From Alphaproteobacteria bacterium (GTDB taxonomy: Bacteria; Pseudomonadota; Alphaproteobacteria; RF32; CAG-239), in assembly GCA_017445475.1 (NCBI GenBank), contig JAFSUB010000027.1:1-33127 (forward strand): a stretch of DNA of 33,127 nt. The letters are read 5' to 3'. A model generated the notes under the pieces. The model did not search any database and was not told the DNA's origin. It saw nothing but the letters and a program-made list of their open reading frames with translations. Position 1 is the stretch's first letter; each line of letters begins with the position of its first letter. Shown piece by piece: positions 17,121 through 25,106 of this stretch. A program made the translations under genes and the position numbers.

Positions 17121-17819
17121 TCAATTTTTCTTGTCGATGTTGATGTTTCCCCAGCCTTTCGGGGCTTTGCTTTCATCAGCTTTCGGTGATGTTTGACTTT
17201 GAGCTTTCCAGTTTCTTCGAGGCTGCTTTTTGTTTTGAGCGTCAAGAAGTTCTTTCTGTTCGTCATTTAAGGCCACGCCAACCGGAAACAGTTGATTGAG
17301 AAGTGCAGGTGAAACAAAGTCAATTGTTCTCTCTTCATATATATCAATCAGACCAGAAAGCGCTTCTGCGATTGGCGTTGCGTTAAACGATTTAACCGTT
17401 CCGCCATAAAAAACAGTGAGCGACGGGCAGGGATATGAAAGCAAAACATCGGTTGAATCAACCCCTCGGATAAACCGAAGCATCACACGCGGTGAAACGG
17501 TGCATTGTGCGGTTTTTGTTGATATGGTTTCCGTGTTGGCAAAAAATTCTTGGGCAATTAAATCTGTTTCTTCTTTTTGCAACACGCCGCAAAAGCCTGT
17601 GAGCGCTGTTTGGTTTAGGGTGTAGGGCGTTTTTTCTTTGGCCAAACCTTCAACGGTGTAACAAAAAACACGCTCGGCATTTTTTATGTTGTTTAGAGCA
17701 GCTGCGGGAAGTGCGTTTTCAACAAAAGGGTTGAACGTAAAGTCTTGCGCGCCGGCAGACAAAGAATAAGTTGTTGACGCAAACAAAACGGCAAAAGCTG
17801 CCAAAGATGACATTTTCAT
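17121..17819 (-). CDS. Exported hypothetical protein with conserved-looking cysteines
   Basis: The 232-residue product has a Sec signal peptide (about residues 1-24, MKMSSLAAFAVLFASTTYSLSAGAQ, likely cleaved after AGA) and a mature domain with cysteine pairs (ERVFCYTVEG, GFCGVLQ, AQCTVSP, SYPCPSLTVFYGG) that could form disulfides in the periplasm. The C-terminus is basic and low complexity, ending GWGNINIDKKN. No family is recognised. GGAG lies 9 bases upstream of the ATG. The next gene upstream (17915) is also an exported protein on the same strand, 95 bases away, so they may share a message. Confidence 0.7.
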   Translation of the reverse strand: MKMSSLAAFAVLFASTTYSLSAGAQDFTFNPFVENALPAAALNNIKNAERVFCYTVEGLAKEKTPYTLNQTALTGFCGVLQKEETDLIAQEFFANTETISTKTAQCTVSPRVMLRFIRGVDSTDVLLSYPCPSLTVFYGGTVKSFNATPIAEALSGLIDIYEERTIDFVSPALLNQLFPVGVALNDEQKELLDAQNKKQPRRNWKAQSQTSPKADESKAPKGWGNINIDKKN

Positions 17820-17914
17820 TTTTAAAACTCCGAAAAAATAAAACCGTTGCCCTTAAGGTATTACACTTTGCTTTTGTGTGCAACAAAAATCTGCCTGATG
17901 TTAAGGTCTGTTTT

Positions 17915-18523
17915 TTAATCGGTTCCCAAAATATCCATCGTGTTGAACAAAATGTTTCCAAAGTCAAGCCCTGTTTGCTTTTCAATGGCCCCCATCATGC
18001 TGACAAACGATTTGCTGAACGGATCGTCGGCAGCGCCCACATTGGTGACGCTTTCACGCAGTTTTTCTTTATATGCGGAAGGCATATTCTGAATTTTTTG
18101 GTTGTAGCTTTGCGGAATGTGATAGCCCATTTTGCGCAAGTGATCGAGAATGACAACCATATTATGGCGGTTGACTTCGGGGGCGAGCATTTCCATATCG
18201 CCGGTGTTGAAAATTGTGCCTTCGCCGATGTAGTTGAGTTTGCCGTGTTGTCCGCTTCCGCGCCATGTTCTCACGCCGCTTCTGTCGCGGGCACGCGCCC
18301 ACGGGTCAACCGGCAAAATTTCGCCGCCGCCTGCGTTTCCGGCATATATGGGCGAATCGGTGATGTCGCTTCCGGCAGCGTCAGCGATGCCTGCTCCGAA
18401 ATAGCCGCTGTTTGGTTTCGGCGCTTGAGGAGTCCACGGACTTGCGGGAAGCTGTGCGTGCAAAACCGGCGCACAACAAACGAAAAGAGCTGTGAAAAAA
18501 AGTGTTTTTACAAGGCGCAGCAT
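17915..18523 (-). CDS. Exported hypothetical protein
   Basis: A 202-residue product with a Sec signal (MLRLVKTLFFTALFVCCAPV, cleavage likely after VLHA). The mature part starts with a proline-rich, glycine-rich low-complexity region (QLPASPWTPQAPKPNSGYFG) and continues to a helical C-terminal half that ends FGNILFNTMDILGTD. No family is recognised. Three ATGs lie close together; AAAGGAG is 7 bases before 18523 but only 1 base from 18529, so 18523 is chosen. It is followed by the other exported protein gene on the same strand. Confidence 0.7.
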   Translation of the reverse strand: MLRLVKTLFFTALFVCCAPVLHAQLPASPWTPQAPKPNSGYFGAGIADAAGSDITDSPIYAGNAGGGEILPVDPWARARDRSGVRTWRGSGQHGKLNYIGEGTIFNTGDMEMLAPEVNRHNMVVILDHLRKMGYHIPQSYNQKIQNMPSAYKEKLRESVTNVGAADDPFSKSFVSMMGAIEKQTGLDFGNILFNTMDILGTD

Positions 18524-18595
18524 TGTCATTCTCCTTTGGCATATATTAAGCTTATTATAACACACTTTTTTTTAAAGAACAGTTACAATATTGTG

Positions 18596-19279
18596 TCATT
18601 TTGCATTTTTTTGAAAAGCCGCCAATTGGGCTTTTAGTGCGTCTAATTCTGATTTTAAAGCTTTGATTTTTCCATCGGTCGGATCAGAAAAGTTCTTGTC
18701 AACGCCGTAAGCGCAAAAAACTTTGTTTGAAGACGCTGTTTTTTGAACTTGATGTGCGGCAATGCCCACAACCGTTGCGTTTTTTTCGACATCTTTGATG
18801 ACAACGGCGTTTGAGCCGATTTTTGCATTTTCGCCTATGGTAATCGGCCCCAAAATCTGTGCGCCAGAGCCGATGATGACGTTGTTTTTGATTGTCGGGT
18901 GGCGCTTTGATGTGTTTTTGCCGTGTCGGTCAAAAATTTTGATGCCGCCTAAAGTTACGTTTTGATAAAGCGTTACATTATCGCCGATTTCGGAGGTTTC
19001 GCCAATGACGACACCCATGCCGTGGTCAATGAAAAAGCCTTTACCTATGACAGCCGCCGGATGAATTTCAATGCCGGTTAAAAAGCGCGCCAAAGAAGAG
19101 ATGAAGCGCGCAAGAAACTTCAGGTTTTTTTGCCACAAAAAATGTGCGAAGCGATAAAAAACAATGGCGTGAAAGCCTGAAGAAAAAACTGCGGCATAAA
19201 ATTTGTTCTCTGTTGCCGGATCGCGGGCAACAACAGAGTCTAAATCGGATGAAATTAAAGACTTGTTTTTTGTTTCCAT
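18596..19279 (-). CDS. cysE: Serine O-acetyltransferase (CysE/EpsC type)
   Basis: The enzyme acetylates L-serine with acetyl-CoA to O-acetylserine, the precursor for cysteine. Visible features are the N-terminal helical [10 protein letters not shown] segment, then the left-handed beta-helix with [19 protein letters not shown] (catalytic His86 region), [12 protein letters not shown] and the [19 protein letters not shown] repeats. The 227-residue length matches the shorter EpsC-like form. After the helix comes a coiled-coil-like tail ([20 protein letters not shown]) that is not typical. The ATG has only GGGGAATA as a weak ribosome-binding site; a TATAAC box 10 bases before the ATG would make a near-leaderless RNA. 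No cysK is nearby. Confidence 0.88.
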   Translation of the reverse strand: METKNKSLISSDLDSVVARDPATENKFYAAVFSSGFHAIVFYRFAHFLWQKNLKFLARFISSLARFLTGIEIHPAAVIGKGFFIDHGMGVVIGETSEIGDNVTLYQNVTLGGIKIFDRHGKNTSKRHPTIKNNVIIGSGAQILGPITIGENAKIGSNAVVIKDVEKNATVVGIAAHQVQKTASSNKVFCAYGVDKNFSDPTDGKIKALKSELDALKAQLAAFQKNAK

Positions 19280-19365
19280 TTTGTGTTATATTCCCCAAAG
19301 AATGTTTTTTGAAAAAGCATAATAACAATATAAGTGCAAATTTTGGATTGTAAAGAGGTTTTGAA

Positions 19366-20103
19366 ATGGTCGAAGTATTGTTTAACGGAACGGTTGGAAG
19401 GCTTGAGGGCAGATATCATAAGTCAGAGCGTTTGAATGCACCTGTCGCGCTTGTTTTGCACCCGCATCCGCAATATGGCGGAACAATGAACAACAAGGTT
19501 GTTTACACGCTTTTCAGCTGTTTTAAGGATTTGGGTTTTTCTGTTTTAAGGTTTAATTTCAGAGGTGTCGGTCGTTCTGTCGGCCAGTTTGAAGACGGCC
19601 CCGGCGAGCTTGCCGATGCAACAGCCGCACTCGACTTTTTGCAACGTGATAATCCCGACAGCAAACAATGCTGGATTGCGGGTTATTCTTTCGGCGCGTG
19701 GATTGCTATGCAGCTTTTAATGCGCCGCCCCGATATCAATAACTTTATTTCCGTTTCGCCGCCGGCCAATGAAAAAGATTTTGCCTTTTTGGCACCGTGT
19801 CCGACATCGGGGCTTATTATTCAGGGCGGAAAAGACGAAATTGATAATCCGGAACTTGTAACACAACTTGCCAGAAGGCTTAATATGCAGCGCCACGCCG
19901 ATGTGGATTATGCCCTAATTGAAGAAGGCGATCATATGTATAACAACCATTTGGTTGATTTATATAAAGTTGCCGGCAACTACATTTTAGACATCATCAA
20001 CCATCGCCGGCCGCCGCGTCAAAAGGTTTTCACACCGGAAGAAGAAGCGATGATGCTTGAAGCCGAAGCGCTGATGGACGAAGATGATGATGAAGAGTTT
20101 TAA
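19366..20103 (+). CDS. Alpha/beta hydrolase, COG2945-like
   Basis: A 245-residue cytoplasmic hydrolase. The family core is clear: LVLHPHPQYGGTMNNKVV, LRFNFRGVGRSVGQFEDG, the nucleophile elbow GYSFGAW (Ser108), an acidic residue in IQGGKDEIDNP and a late histidine in EEGDHMYNNH. These suggest a complete Ser-Asp-His triad. Substrate is unknown for this group. The C-terminus carries an unusual very acidic tail (MDEDDDEEF). The ATG has only a weak ribosome-binding site (AAAGAGG 8 bases upstream). It is divergent from cysE and 82 bases ahead of accB. Confidence 0.85.
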   Translation: MVEVLFNGTVGRLEGRYHKSERLNAPVALVLHPHPQYGGTMNNKVVYTLFSCFKDLGFSVLRFNFRGVGRSVGQFEDGPGELADATAALDFLQRDNPDSKQCWIAGYSFGAWIAMQLLMRRPDINNFISVSPPANEKDFAFLAPCPTSGLIIQGGKDEIDNPELVTQLARRLNMQRHADVDYALIEEGDHMYNNHLVDLYKVAGNYILDIINHRRPPRQKVFTPEEEAMMLEAEALMDEDDDEEF

Positions 20104-20120
20104 TTAAAGTCGATTTGTTG

Positions 20121-20149
20121 TTGTTTTTTGAACAAAGATGGCTTATAAG
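20121..20149 (+). promoter_or_regulatory. Candidate accBC promoter
   Basis: TTGTTT (20121-20126), a 17-base spacer and TATAAG (20144-20149) would start RNA about 30 bases before the accB ATG. The -35 box is poor; transcription could also read through from the hydrolase gene. Confidence 0.35.
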
Positions 20150-20185
20150 AGAAAAAACAAATGTTACAAACATAAGGGGGATAAA

Positions 20186-20662
20186 ATGGCAAACCCGATT
20201 GATACAAAAGTAATCAGCAAGCTTGCTGAAATATTAAACAAATCAAACTTAACCGAGCTTGAATATGAAGACGAGGCCGTGCGTATTTGCCTTGCGCGTC
20301 AAAGCGGAACTGCCGCAACAAGCTTGAATGCGCCTCAAGAGATGAAACAGACGGTTGTTACAAAAGAGACGGAAGAAAAAGAGCTTCCGGATGAGCTTGA
20401 CAATCTGCTTCAAAATTATCACGATGATCCGAATGCCGTCAAATCGCCGATGGTGGGCGTGGTTTATTTGGCCAAAGACGCAAACAGTCCGGCGTTTGTG
20501 AAACTTGGCGACAAAGTTACGGCAGGCGATACGGTTTGTTTGATTGAGGCAATGAAAACCTTTAATCCCGTTAAGGCGCACAAAAGCGGCAGGGTAACGA
20601 AAATTTTGGTTGAAGCGGGTGATCCGGTGGAATATGGGGCACCGCTTTTGGTCATAGAATAA
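20186..20662 (+). CDS. accB: Acetyl-CoA carboxylase biotin carboxyl carrier protein
   Basis: AccB carries the biotin that shuttles CO2 from AccC to the AccA/AccD transferase, giving malonyl-CoA for fatty acids. It is 158 residues: an N-terminal helical domain (DTKVISKLAEILNKSNLTELEYED), a flexible linker, and the biotinyl domain starting at SPMVGVVYLAK. The biotin lysine is in EAMKTFNPV (Lys124); the usual form is EAMKLMN, and T-F replacements are also seen in alphaproteobacteria. AGGGGG lies 7 bases upstream of the ATG; an ATG 48 bases earlier would put it before the ribosome-binding site. accC follows after 11 bases. Confidence 0.96.
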   Translation: MANPIDTKVISKLAEILNKSNLTELEYEDEAVRICLARQSGTAATSLNAPQEMKQTVVTKETEEKELPDELDNLLQNYHDDPNAVKSPMVGVVYLAKDANSPAFVKLGDKVTAGDTVCLIEAMKTFNPVKAHKSGRVTKILVEAGDPVEYGAPLLVIE

Positions 20663-20673
20663 GGGCTTTTTCT

Positions 20674-22017
20674 ATGTTTGAGAAAATACTGATTGCCAAC
20701 AGGGGCGAAATTGCCTTGAGAATTCACCGCGCTTGTCGCGAAATGGGTATTAAAACGGTTGCGGTTCACTCTGAAGCCGATTCAAATGCCATGCATGTGC
20801 GCTTGGCGGACGAGGCTGTTTGTATTGGGCCGGCAAAGGCAACCGAATCGTATTTAAACAAACCGGCAATTATCTCGGCGGCTGTTATTACAGGTGCGGA
20901 CGCCATTCACCCCGGTTATGGCTTTTTATCGGAAAATGCGGATTTTGCCGAAATGGTTGAACGCCACGGCATTGCGTTTATCGGGCCGACTTCGGCTCAA
21001 ATGCGCTTGATGGGCGACAAAGTGGCGGCGCGTGCTGCCGCACAAAAGGCCGGAATGCCCGTTGCAGCCGGCTCGCCTGAACTGAAATCGCTTGATGAGG
21101 CCTATGTTTGGGCCAAAAAAATCGGTTTTCCCGTTATTATCAAAGCCAAAAACGGCGGCGGGGGCAAAGGCATGAAAGTTGCCTTAAAGCAAGAGGATAT
21201 TCCCGATGCTTACACACTTGCAAAGGCTGAAGCCAAAGCTTCTTTTACAAGCGATGAAGTTTATCTCGAAAAATTTTTAACCCACCCGCGGCACATTGAA
21301 ATTCAAATTTTGGCCGATTCATACGGAAATGTGGTGCATTTGGGCGAAAGAGATTGTTCAATCCAGCGCGGCAATCAGAAGGTTGTTGAAGAAACGCCGT
21401 CGCCGGCCTTAAATGAAAGCGCTCGTCAAAATATTTGCAAAATTGTGCGTAAGGCGATTCAAAAAATCGGTTACACAAATGCTGGAACACTTGAGTTTTT
21501 GTATGAAGACGGCAAATTTTACTTTATGGAGATGAACACACGCCTTCAGGTTGAACACCCCATCACCGAGCTGGTTACGGGTGTTGATTTGGTGCGTGAA
21601 CAAATCAGAATTGCCTCGGGTGCCAAATTGAGCTTTAAGCAGGAAGATATTTCTTTTTCGGGACATGCGATTGAATGTCGAATCAATGCTGAAAATCCGC
21701 TTAATTTTTTGCCCTCTCCGGGAAAAATTGAAGAATGGCACGCCCCCGGCGGTTTGGGTGTGAGGGTTGATTCTGAAATTTATTCGGGTTATCAAATTCC
21801 TGCCGATTACGATAGTATGATTGCCAAGCTCATCATCTCTTCCAAAACGCGTAACGGCGCGATTATGCGTCTTCGTCGAGCTTTAGATGAATTTGTGATT
21901 TTAGGGGTTGAAACAACGCTTCCTTTGTTGCAGGATTTGATTGCAGAACCGGAATTTCTTGACGGAACATATGACATTCACTGGCTTGAAACTTGGATGC
22001 AAAAATATAAACTATGA
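20674..22017 (+). CDS. accC: Acetyl-CoA carboxylase, biotin carboxylase subunit
   Basis: AccC carboxylates biotin on AccB using ATP and bicarbonate. The 447-residue protein begins MFEKILIANRGEIALRIHRA (family hallmark), followed by IHPGYGFLSENADFA, the ATP-grasp glycine loop KAKNGGGGKGMK, GERDCSIQRGNQKVVEE and the catalytic MNTRLQVEHPITE. Length and all motifs are normal. It forms an operon with accB (11-base gap) and is followed after 6 bases by a membrane protein gene. Confidence 0.98.
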   Translation: MFEKILIANRGEIALRIHRACREMGIKTVAVHSEADSNAMHVRLADEAVCIGPAKATESYLNKPAIISAAVITGADAIHPGYGFLSENADFAEMVERHGIAFIGPTSAQMRLMGDKVAARAAAQKAGMPVAAGSPELKSLDEAYVWAKKIGFPVIIKAKNGGGGKGMKVALKQEDIPDAYTLAKAEAKASFTSDEVYLEKFLTHPRHIEIQILADSYGNVVHLGERDCSIQRGNQKVVEETPSPALNESARQNICKIVRKAIQKIGYTNAGTLEFLYEDGKFYFMEMNTRLQVEHPITELVTGVDLVREQIRIASGAKLSFKQEDISFSGHAIECRINAENPLNFLPSPGKIEEWHAPGGLGVRVDSEIYSGYQIPADYDSMIAKLIISSKTRNGAIMRLRRALDEFVILGVETTLPLLQDLIAEPEFLDGTYDIHWLETWMQKYKL

Positions 22018-22023
22018 GGCAAA

Positions 22024-22740
22024 ATGAACAAACAGCTTGATTTGAAACAATTTTTTGTCGGCACACTCTCGTTTGTTGCGCACAATGTTCTCATTCTTGT
22101 TTTGTTCGGTGCGGCTTCTTTTTTGGCTTCTTTTTTAAGCCTTAAATATGTTTTCGGACATCAAAATGTGATGCTTGTGTGCTATGCTTTGTTTTGTTAT
22201 GCTTTTTACTTTGTTTTCATTTCACTTTATTATGAGCAAAAGCCGCTCATAACAAGCGAAAAAATTGTGAGTTCGGTTTTAAAAATTGCGGTTGTTTTTG
22301 CGCTTTCGTTTTTGGGTGTGATGCTTTTCAAAGCCCTGATTATGCTTTTGCGATATGGCGCCGATAATTTGGTCGGTCTGTCCGGCCTATATGCCTTTTT
22401 AAGACGCGGATACGTTTTTCTTAGCGCATATCAGGCTGGGCGCTTTTTGCTTTATCTGCCGATTATGTTTATGCTGATGTTTACGTTTTTTATTCCGGGG
22501 TTCACGTTTGTTTCAAGCCTCAACGGCAAAGACGCTTCAATTTTGGGCGCTTATGAAAAAACGCATGGTCAGTTTTTGAAAATCTTTGTTGTTTTGGTTT
22601 GTTTATATGCGCTGCTTCCGATGGCGGCAAGTCTGGTTGTCGCGCAAAAACCGGTTTGGCTCGGTGTTTCGCACGCTGTTTTGACAATGTTTCAACTTGT
22701 TTGTTATGTCAGGCTTTACGACTTTTTTTACCAAGATTAA
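22024..22740 (+). CDS. Integral membrane protein of unknown function in the acc operon
   Basis: A 238-residue protein with about six membrane segments (near residues 12-40, 48-68, 82-108, 142-166, 185-208 and 215-235). It has no recognised transport or enzyme motif. GAGGCAAA, made by the end of accC, lies before the ATG, so translation is likely linked to accC. In many proteobacteria a different gene follows accC, so a role in lipid or envelope biology is only guilt by association. Its TAA stop overlaps the stop of the convergent U32 gene within TTAA. Confidence 0.7.
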   Translation: MNKQLDLKQFFVGTLSFVAHNVLILVLFGAASFLASFLSLKYVFGHQNVMLVCYALFCYAFYFVFISLYYEQKPLITSEKIVSSVLKIAVVFALSFLGVMLFKALIMLLRYGADNLVGLSGLYAFLRRGYVFLSAYQAGRFLLYLPIMFMLMFTFFIPGFTFVSSLNGKDASILGAYEKTHGQFLKIFVVLVCLYALLPMAASLVVAQKPVWLGVSHAVLTMFQLVCYVRLYDFFYQD

Positions 22741-25001
22741 ATGTTTTGCTTTAACAGGTTGCATGTGGTGGTTTTTTGCGTGTCTTCAAAACGCATCAAA
22801 CGATTTGAAATTTGCAAAACATCTTCGGGTGTGTAAGGACGATAGCAAAAATCCATTTGATAATATGATGCGTTAACCTCTTTGGCAATTGAGGCTATGG
22901 ACAGCGGCGTTTCGGAAAACAACATTGTTTTACAGTTTTTGCATAAAGCCCGATAAGTTTTGCCGTCTTTTTGAAGACTTATCCATAAAGGTTTTTTGTT
23001 GCAAGTTGCACAACTGTTTTTTCTGATACAAACGGCGCTTGTGAACAAAGGTGCGTCTTGATAAACAATCAGGCTTGTTTTCAAAAAGCTCAAAGAAGAG
23101 AGTGCTTTTATGTTGTCTAACGTGTCTTCCACACAAAAGCAAACGCGGCTTGCCCCCATATCTTTGGCTTGAAGCATGGCTTGGCTGTTTGCCATGTATA
23201 AAAACGGCGAAAAACTGACATCAAGTGATGATGTGTCAAGCATTTCAAGCCCCCAATAGTTTGAAACTTCCCACTTTTTATATCCCGAAGATGTGAGCGT
23301 GCTGATGATTTTTTCAAACTTTTCGGGGTTTTCGCAGACAGCGGGCAGACAGATGCGCAGCTTTTCTTTGGGCAAATTCTCAAGTGCTTTCAAATCAGGC
23401 GCTTCATCAATCAGATAAATAATTTCCTCAAATTTTGAAAGGTCGAGAAGATTTGTTAAATCAAGGTTGTCGATTTTTATAATCCAGCCGGTCTTGAGGT
23501 TTTTTAAAGGCGTTGGCAAAGGTGAGGGGACGCCTTTTTTAAAACAAGGTTTAATGCTTTCATATAAGCCGCGGCGAAGCTCATTGATAATTGAGGCCGG
23601 CACAAACAGATTTTTCGGATTTTCAACTTTTAAGTTATCAAGCTCAAAAGGTGTGTCGCCCGTTTTGTGAAACGATTTATAAAAAGCGTCATAAACTTTG
23701 TCGGCATTTTCTGCCGCTTCAAAACGGCCGTTTAAGCTGAAAATCGTATCGCCGCTTTGGGCCGTAAGATGGTCTTTGAAAACACAGGCGCTGACGCTGA
23801 CGGGAATTTTGTTTCGAAACTCTTTGGGTTTGGGCTTTTCAAAATCATACGCGCCTTTAACTTCTGAAGATGAAGCCAAATAAACCGTAAAACCTTTTTC
23901 AAGTTTCGGATAAGGCTTGGCGAGCTCTATTTTGGTTTGAACAAACGGCTCGGCGTGCAAAACTTTTTTGCCTTTCTGAAAAAGATTTTGCACCGAAAAA
24001 CCGAAAGGCTTTTGCAAACCGTTGACATCAATCTGAAGCCCGTCATAACGCGAAACAATATGCGAAGGGGTGATTGTTAAAAAACCGTTTTTCACATTTT
24101 CGATTTTGCCGACTTCAAGACCGCGATGTCCCACAAAATCAGGATCAACCACATCTTTTGTCTTGCCTTCAAATAAAAACTTACACCACGGACGTGAAAA
24201 AATTTGCCTGATGTTGTCGGCCTTAAAGGTGTTCGGCTTTTTGCCGTCTAAAATCTGCCTGTAATAATCCGTTACGGCAGCAACGTAAAGCGCAGATTTT
24301 TTTCGTCCCTCGATTTTAAGCGATATTGCCTTAATTTTTGATATATCGCCTTCTAAAGCCAAGTCTTTCATCGAAAACGGGTGAAATTTTCGGCCGTTTT
24401 GTTCAAAATAAGCACGGCAAGGATATAAACATTTTCCGCGATTGGCGCTTTTGCCATGTTCGAGAGCGGAAAACTGGCACAATCCGCTGTATGAAAAGCA
24501 AAGCGCACCATGAATGAAAACCTCTGTTTCAAGGCCTTCAATTGAGGCAATTTCGTTGATTTGTTGCAAATTTAGTTCGCGTGCAAGCACAACTCTTGAA
24601 AAGCCGAGATTTTTTAAATATTTTGCGCCATGAGCGTTGTGCACGGCCATTTGCGTGCTGGCGTGCATTTCAAGCTCGGCGTATTGTGTTTTAATCAGGT
24701 GTGCAACCCCAAGATCCTGCAAAATAACGGCATCAACCCGACATTTTGCGCACACATCAAGATTTTTGACAAGCTCATGAAGCTCATTTTGTAAAACAAC
24801 CGTGTTGATGGCAACATAAACTTTTTTTCCAAGGTGATGAGCATATGCGCAGATTTCATCAAGCTCGTTTTCATCAAAATTGGTGGCTGTCGCGCGTGCC
24901 GAAAAACTTTTGAGCCCCAAATAAATTGCATCTGCGCCCCAATAAAGAGCGGCATAAGCAGATTGCAAATCACCGGCAGGTGCAAGAAGTTCTGTTGTCA
25001 T
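22737..25001 (-). CDS. U32 peptidase-family Fe-S protein with extended C-terminus
   Basis: Members of this family (RlhA, TrhP, UbiU/V) are mostly Fe-S-dependent hydroxylation proteins acting on RNA or ubiquinone rather than proven peptidases. The start TTELLAPAGDLQSAYAALYW is typical, as is the U32 signature EVFIHGALCFSYSGLCQFS; Cys168, Cys175 and Cys191 match cluster ligands of the family. At 754 residues it is larger than RlhA; the last ~110 residues hold a CxxC-rich stretch (NSCATCNKK and ALCKNCK) resembling a zinc ribbon. RlhA-like function is the best guess. GAGGACAAT precedes the ATG. It has its own promoter. Confidence 0.85.
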   Translation of the reverse strand: MTTELLAPAGDLQSAYAALYWGADAIYLGLKSFSARATATNFDENELDEICAYAHHLGKKVYVAINTVVLQNELHELVKNLDVCAKCRVDAVILQDLGVAHLIKTQYAELEMHASTQMAVHNAHGAKYLKNLGFSRVVLARELNLQQINEIASIEGLETEVFIHGALCFSYSGLCQFSALEHGKSANRGKCLYPCRAYFEQNGRKFHPFSMKDLALEGDISKIKAISLKIEGRKKSALYVAAVTDYYRQILDGKKPNTFKADNIRQIFSRPWCKFLFEGKTKDVVDPDFVGHRGLEVGKIENVKNGFLTITPSHIVSRYDGLQIDVNGLQKPFGFSVQNLFQKGKKVLHAEPFVQTKIELAKPYPKLEKGFTVYLASSSEVKGAYDFEKPKPKEFRNKIPVSVSACVFKDHLTAQSGDTIFSLNGRFEAAENADKVYDAFYKSFHKTGDTPFELDNLKVENPKNLFVPASIINELRRGLYESIKPCFKKGVPSPLPTPLKNLKTGWIIKIDNLDLTNLLDLSKFEEIIYLIDEAPDLKALENLPKEKLRICLPAVCENPEKFEKIISTLTSSGYKKWEVSNYWGLEMLDTSSLDVSFSPFLYMANSQAMLQAKDMGASRVCFCVEDTLDNIKALSSLSFLKTSLIVYQDAPLFTSAVCIRKNSCATCNKKPLWISLQKDGKTYRALCKNCKTMLFSETPLSIASIAKEVNASYYQMDFCYRPYTPEDVLQISNRLMRFEDTQKTTTCNLLKQNI

Positions 25002-25022
25002 ATTGTCCTCATCTTTCGGGCA

Positions 25023-25051
25023 GTTATGGCAGAAAGTGCCTTAAAAGTCAA
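25023..25051 (-). promoter_or_regulatory. Putative promoter of the U32 gene
   Basis: On the minus strand TTGACT (25051-25046), a 17-base spacer and CATAAC (25028-25023). It lies immediately downstream of the hydrogenase operon terminator and predicts a leader of about 15 bases that just contains the ribosome-binding site. Confidence 0.55.
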
Positions 25052-25053
25052 GC

Positions 25054-25084
25054 AAAAACGCACCTCAAATACGGGGTGCGTTTT
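25054..25084 (-). terminator. Terminator of the hydrogenase operon
   Basis: A 12-bp stem (25055-25066 with 25073-25084, one G-T pair) with a 6-base loop is followed on the minus strand by TTTTTGC. It lies 22 bases beyond the hydA stop. Confidence 0.8.
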
Positions 25085-25106
25085 AATGTGTGAAGCTTAA
25101 AAAACG

